NCBI RefSeq assembly: GCF_034653275.1
Contig: NZ_JAYEES010000001.1
Span: forward strand, 744,001 to 808,000
Direction: 5' to 3'
DNA: 64,000 bases
DNA from: Nitrospirillum sp034653275
GTDB taxonomy: Bacteria > Pseudomonadota > Alphaproteobacteria > Azospirillales > Azospirillaceae
Shown: piece after piece, positions 62,699 to 64,000 of the stretch
How positions within the stretch are numbered: position 1 is the stretch's first letter
How the letters are laid out: every line of letters starts with the position of its first letter
The notes under the pieces: model-generated
Database searches by the model: none
The model's input: the letters and a program-made list of their open reading frames with translations, nothing else
Told to the model about the DNA's origin: nothing
Made by a program: the position numbers and the translations under genes

Positions 62699-64000
62699 CT
62701 AAGTCGCGGCTGTGGGCAGCCGGAATAGGAAGCGCGCGCCGCCATCGGGCAAGTTGCTGGCCATCAACTGACCGCCATGACGCTCCACGATGGAGCGACA
62801 GACGGACAGGCCGATCCCCATTCCGTTGCTTTTGGTGGTGCGGAAACTCTCAAACACGTGCTGCAGGTCACCCGGGGGGATGCCGGGGCCATTGTCATCG
62901 ATCGTCGTGACGACGTTGCCGCCGTCGGGCCGGAGGGTGATGGTGATGCGGCGGTCGGCACCGTTGTGGGTCTCCAACGCCTGGTGGGCGTTCAAGATGA
63001 TGTTGAACACCAGTTGCTGGAGTTGCACCCTGTCCCCTTCCACGGCGTGCACCTCCTGCCCGGCGTTGATGCGGATCGCCACCCGGGCGTTTTCCAACTC
63101 GTGTGACAGGAAGGCGACGGTATCGCGCACCAGCTTCGCCAAATCGACCCGTTCGGTATGGAACGGGGCCCTGATCGCCATGGCCCGGATGCGGCTGACG
63201 ATTTCTGTCGCTCGGTCGACGCTGTCCAGGATCTTGCCTACCAGGGTCCGGACGGTGGGCACATCCACGGTATCGCGGGAAAGCCAGCGCTTCACCGCTT
63301 CGCTACGCGAGGCGATGGCGCTCAGCGGCTGGGCCACTTCATGCGCCAGCGACGCCGTCAACTCGCCCAATATCGCGACGCGGGCGGCATGGGCCAGTTC
63401 GACTTGCATGGCCTGGACCGCGGCCCGGGCGGCTTCCTGCTCGGAGATGTCGATCAGGCCGACGAAGGCGGTGTTCTGGCCGCGCAGTTCCGGCGGCGCG
63501 ACGGTGAACCACAGGCACGGCACCAGCGTGCCGTCCAAGCGGCCGATCAGATGTTCGCTCTGATAGGTGGCGTGGTCACGGAAGCTGGCTTTCAATGTTT
63601 CCAGCAGACCCCGCTCATGATCCGGGGCGCTGACCCAACGCAGGCTTCCCAGCAATTCGTCCTTGGATGCGGCGCGCAACAGACGTACCGCGCTGGCGTT
63701 CGCATCCACGCACAGGATTTGCTCCTTGGCTCGCTCCAGGAAGTCGGGATGCTGCGCGACATGGCTCCCGAGATCCGTCACCCCTTGTTCCCGCAGGGCG
63801 GTGAAGGTGGCGTTCATGGCGCTGGTGTCAAAGCGGAAGAACGCCACGCCCGTGGTCTCGAAAAGCGTGCGGTAGCGGTTCTCGCTTCTCGACAATTCGG
63901 CCAGCGCTTTTTTCTGGTCATCGATGTCGATGACGCCGACGATCACCCGGCCGGATGGCACGGTCTCCGGCGGGAAGGTCGCGGTGAACAGGCAATCGAA
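62699..64000 (-). CDS. PAS sensor histidine kinase (3), 5' end outside the window
   Basis: The frame is open through the window edge (FDCLFTATFPPETVPSGRVI reads across the apparent GTG at 63961), so the gene continues upstream. Visible domains are the end of one PAS/PAC, a variant PAS with TALREQGVTDLGSHVAQHPD and CVDANASAVRLLRAA, a further PAC stretch, the H box ASLAHEVAQPLSAI, N box NIILNAHQALE, and G boxes IDDNGPGIPPGD and NGMGIGLSVCRSI. It belongs to the same kinase group as the proteins at 51711 and 54459. Whether it has a membrane segment cannot be seen. Confidence 0.9.
   Translation of the reverse strand, partial: FDCLFTATFPPETVPSGRVIVGVIDIDDQKKALAELSRSENRYRTLFETTGVAFFRFDTSAMNATFTALREQGVTDLGSHVAQHPDFLERAKEQILCVDANASAVRLLRAASKDELLGSLRWVSAPDHERGLLETLKASFRDHATYQSEHLIGRLDGTLVPCLWFTVAPPELRGQNTAFVGLIDISEQEAARAAVQAMQVELAHAARVAILGELTASLAHEVAQPLSAIASRSEAVKRWLSRDTVDVPTVRTLVGKILDSVDRATEIVSRIRAMAIRAPFHTERVDLAKLVRDTVAFLSHELENARVAIRINAGQEVHAVEGDRVQLQQLVFNIILNAHQALETHNGADRRITITLRPDGGNVVTTIDDNGPGIPPGDLQHVFESFRTTKSNGMGIGLSVCRSIVERHGGQLMASNLPDGGARFLFRLPTAAT

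Noticed and set aside
1..64000. CRISPR arrays, tRNA/rRNA genes, insertion sequences, prophage genes
   Set aside because: No regularly spaced repeats, cloverleaf-like sequences, transposase motifs or phage structural genes were seen by reading; a dedicated RNA search could still find a small RNA.

Overview
The window is 64 kb of very GC-rich DNA with tightly packed genes, many TonB-dependent receptors, a large chemotaxis operon, FixJ-type response regulators and HELNQP/HEVAQP-type histidine kinases. This fits an alphaproteobacterium of the Rhodospirillales/Azospirillaceae kind (Nitrospirillum/Niveispirillum/Azospirillum relatives). That placement is inference from gene content only. No rRNA, tRNA, CRISPR array or intact insertion sequence was recognised.

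Layout. (1) 139-8621, + strand: an amino-sugar module (DMT permease, GatZ/KbaZ-family protein, AgaS-type isomerase/deaminase, BadF-type N-acetylhexosamine kinase, a TonB-dependent receptor broken by a single-base frameshift, and an exported amidohydrolase). (2) 8664-18316, - strand: a chemotaxis operon in the order STAS, cheY, cheA, cheW, mcp, cheW, mcp, cheR, cheB. The two receptors share almost identical signalling halves. A divergent cytoplasmic coiled-coil protein at 18817-20550 probably belongs to it. (3) 20639-28829: isochorismatase-like hydrolase and divergent LysR, then pirin, esterase and GMC oxidoreductase, then SDR and MFS genes divergent from TetR. The same 18-bp palindrome lies before lysR and before the pirin gene. 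(4) 28877-46142: a nucleotide/nucleoside scavenging locus. Ten - strand genes (TonB receptor, PhoD-type phosphatase, nucleoside hydrolase, BmpA-type binding protein, ABC ATPase, two permeases, ADP-ribosylglycohydrolase-fold protein, double-SIS protein, PfkB kinase) mostly overlap by 4 bp. A LacI regulator and a divergent TonB receptor plus adenine deaminase follow, with ATGAAACGTTTCAT-type operators before the promoters. (5) 46168-49544: an MgtA-type P-type ATPase beside remnants of a stress gene cluster (a UspA tail, an internally deleted BON protein, a truncated PHB-depolymerase-like gene). (6) 49811-64000: a dense signalling region with a GlxA-type and an AraC regulator, two paralogous FixJ/StyR-like response regulators, a stand-alone receiver and three PAS histidine kinases. 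These are interleaved with a quinone-oxidoreductase/monooxygenase pair, an alpha/beta hydrolase and a winged-helix ATPase regulator. A palindrome with core ATACC(A/G)CGGTAT occurs four times in its promoter regions.

How it works together: parts 1 and 4 are uptake-to-catabolism pathways for polymeric or phosphorylated substrates (outer-membrane receptor, periplasmic enzyme, inner-membrane transporter, cytoplasmic enzymes). Part 2 is a complete chemosensory array. Part 6 looks like one multi-kinase regulatory network that feeds a small oxidative/hydrolytic enzyme set. The most interesting candidates are the ADP-ribosylglycohydrolase/SIS/PfkB triad in part 4 and the palindrome-linked FixJ network in part 6.
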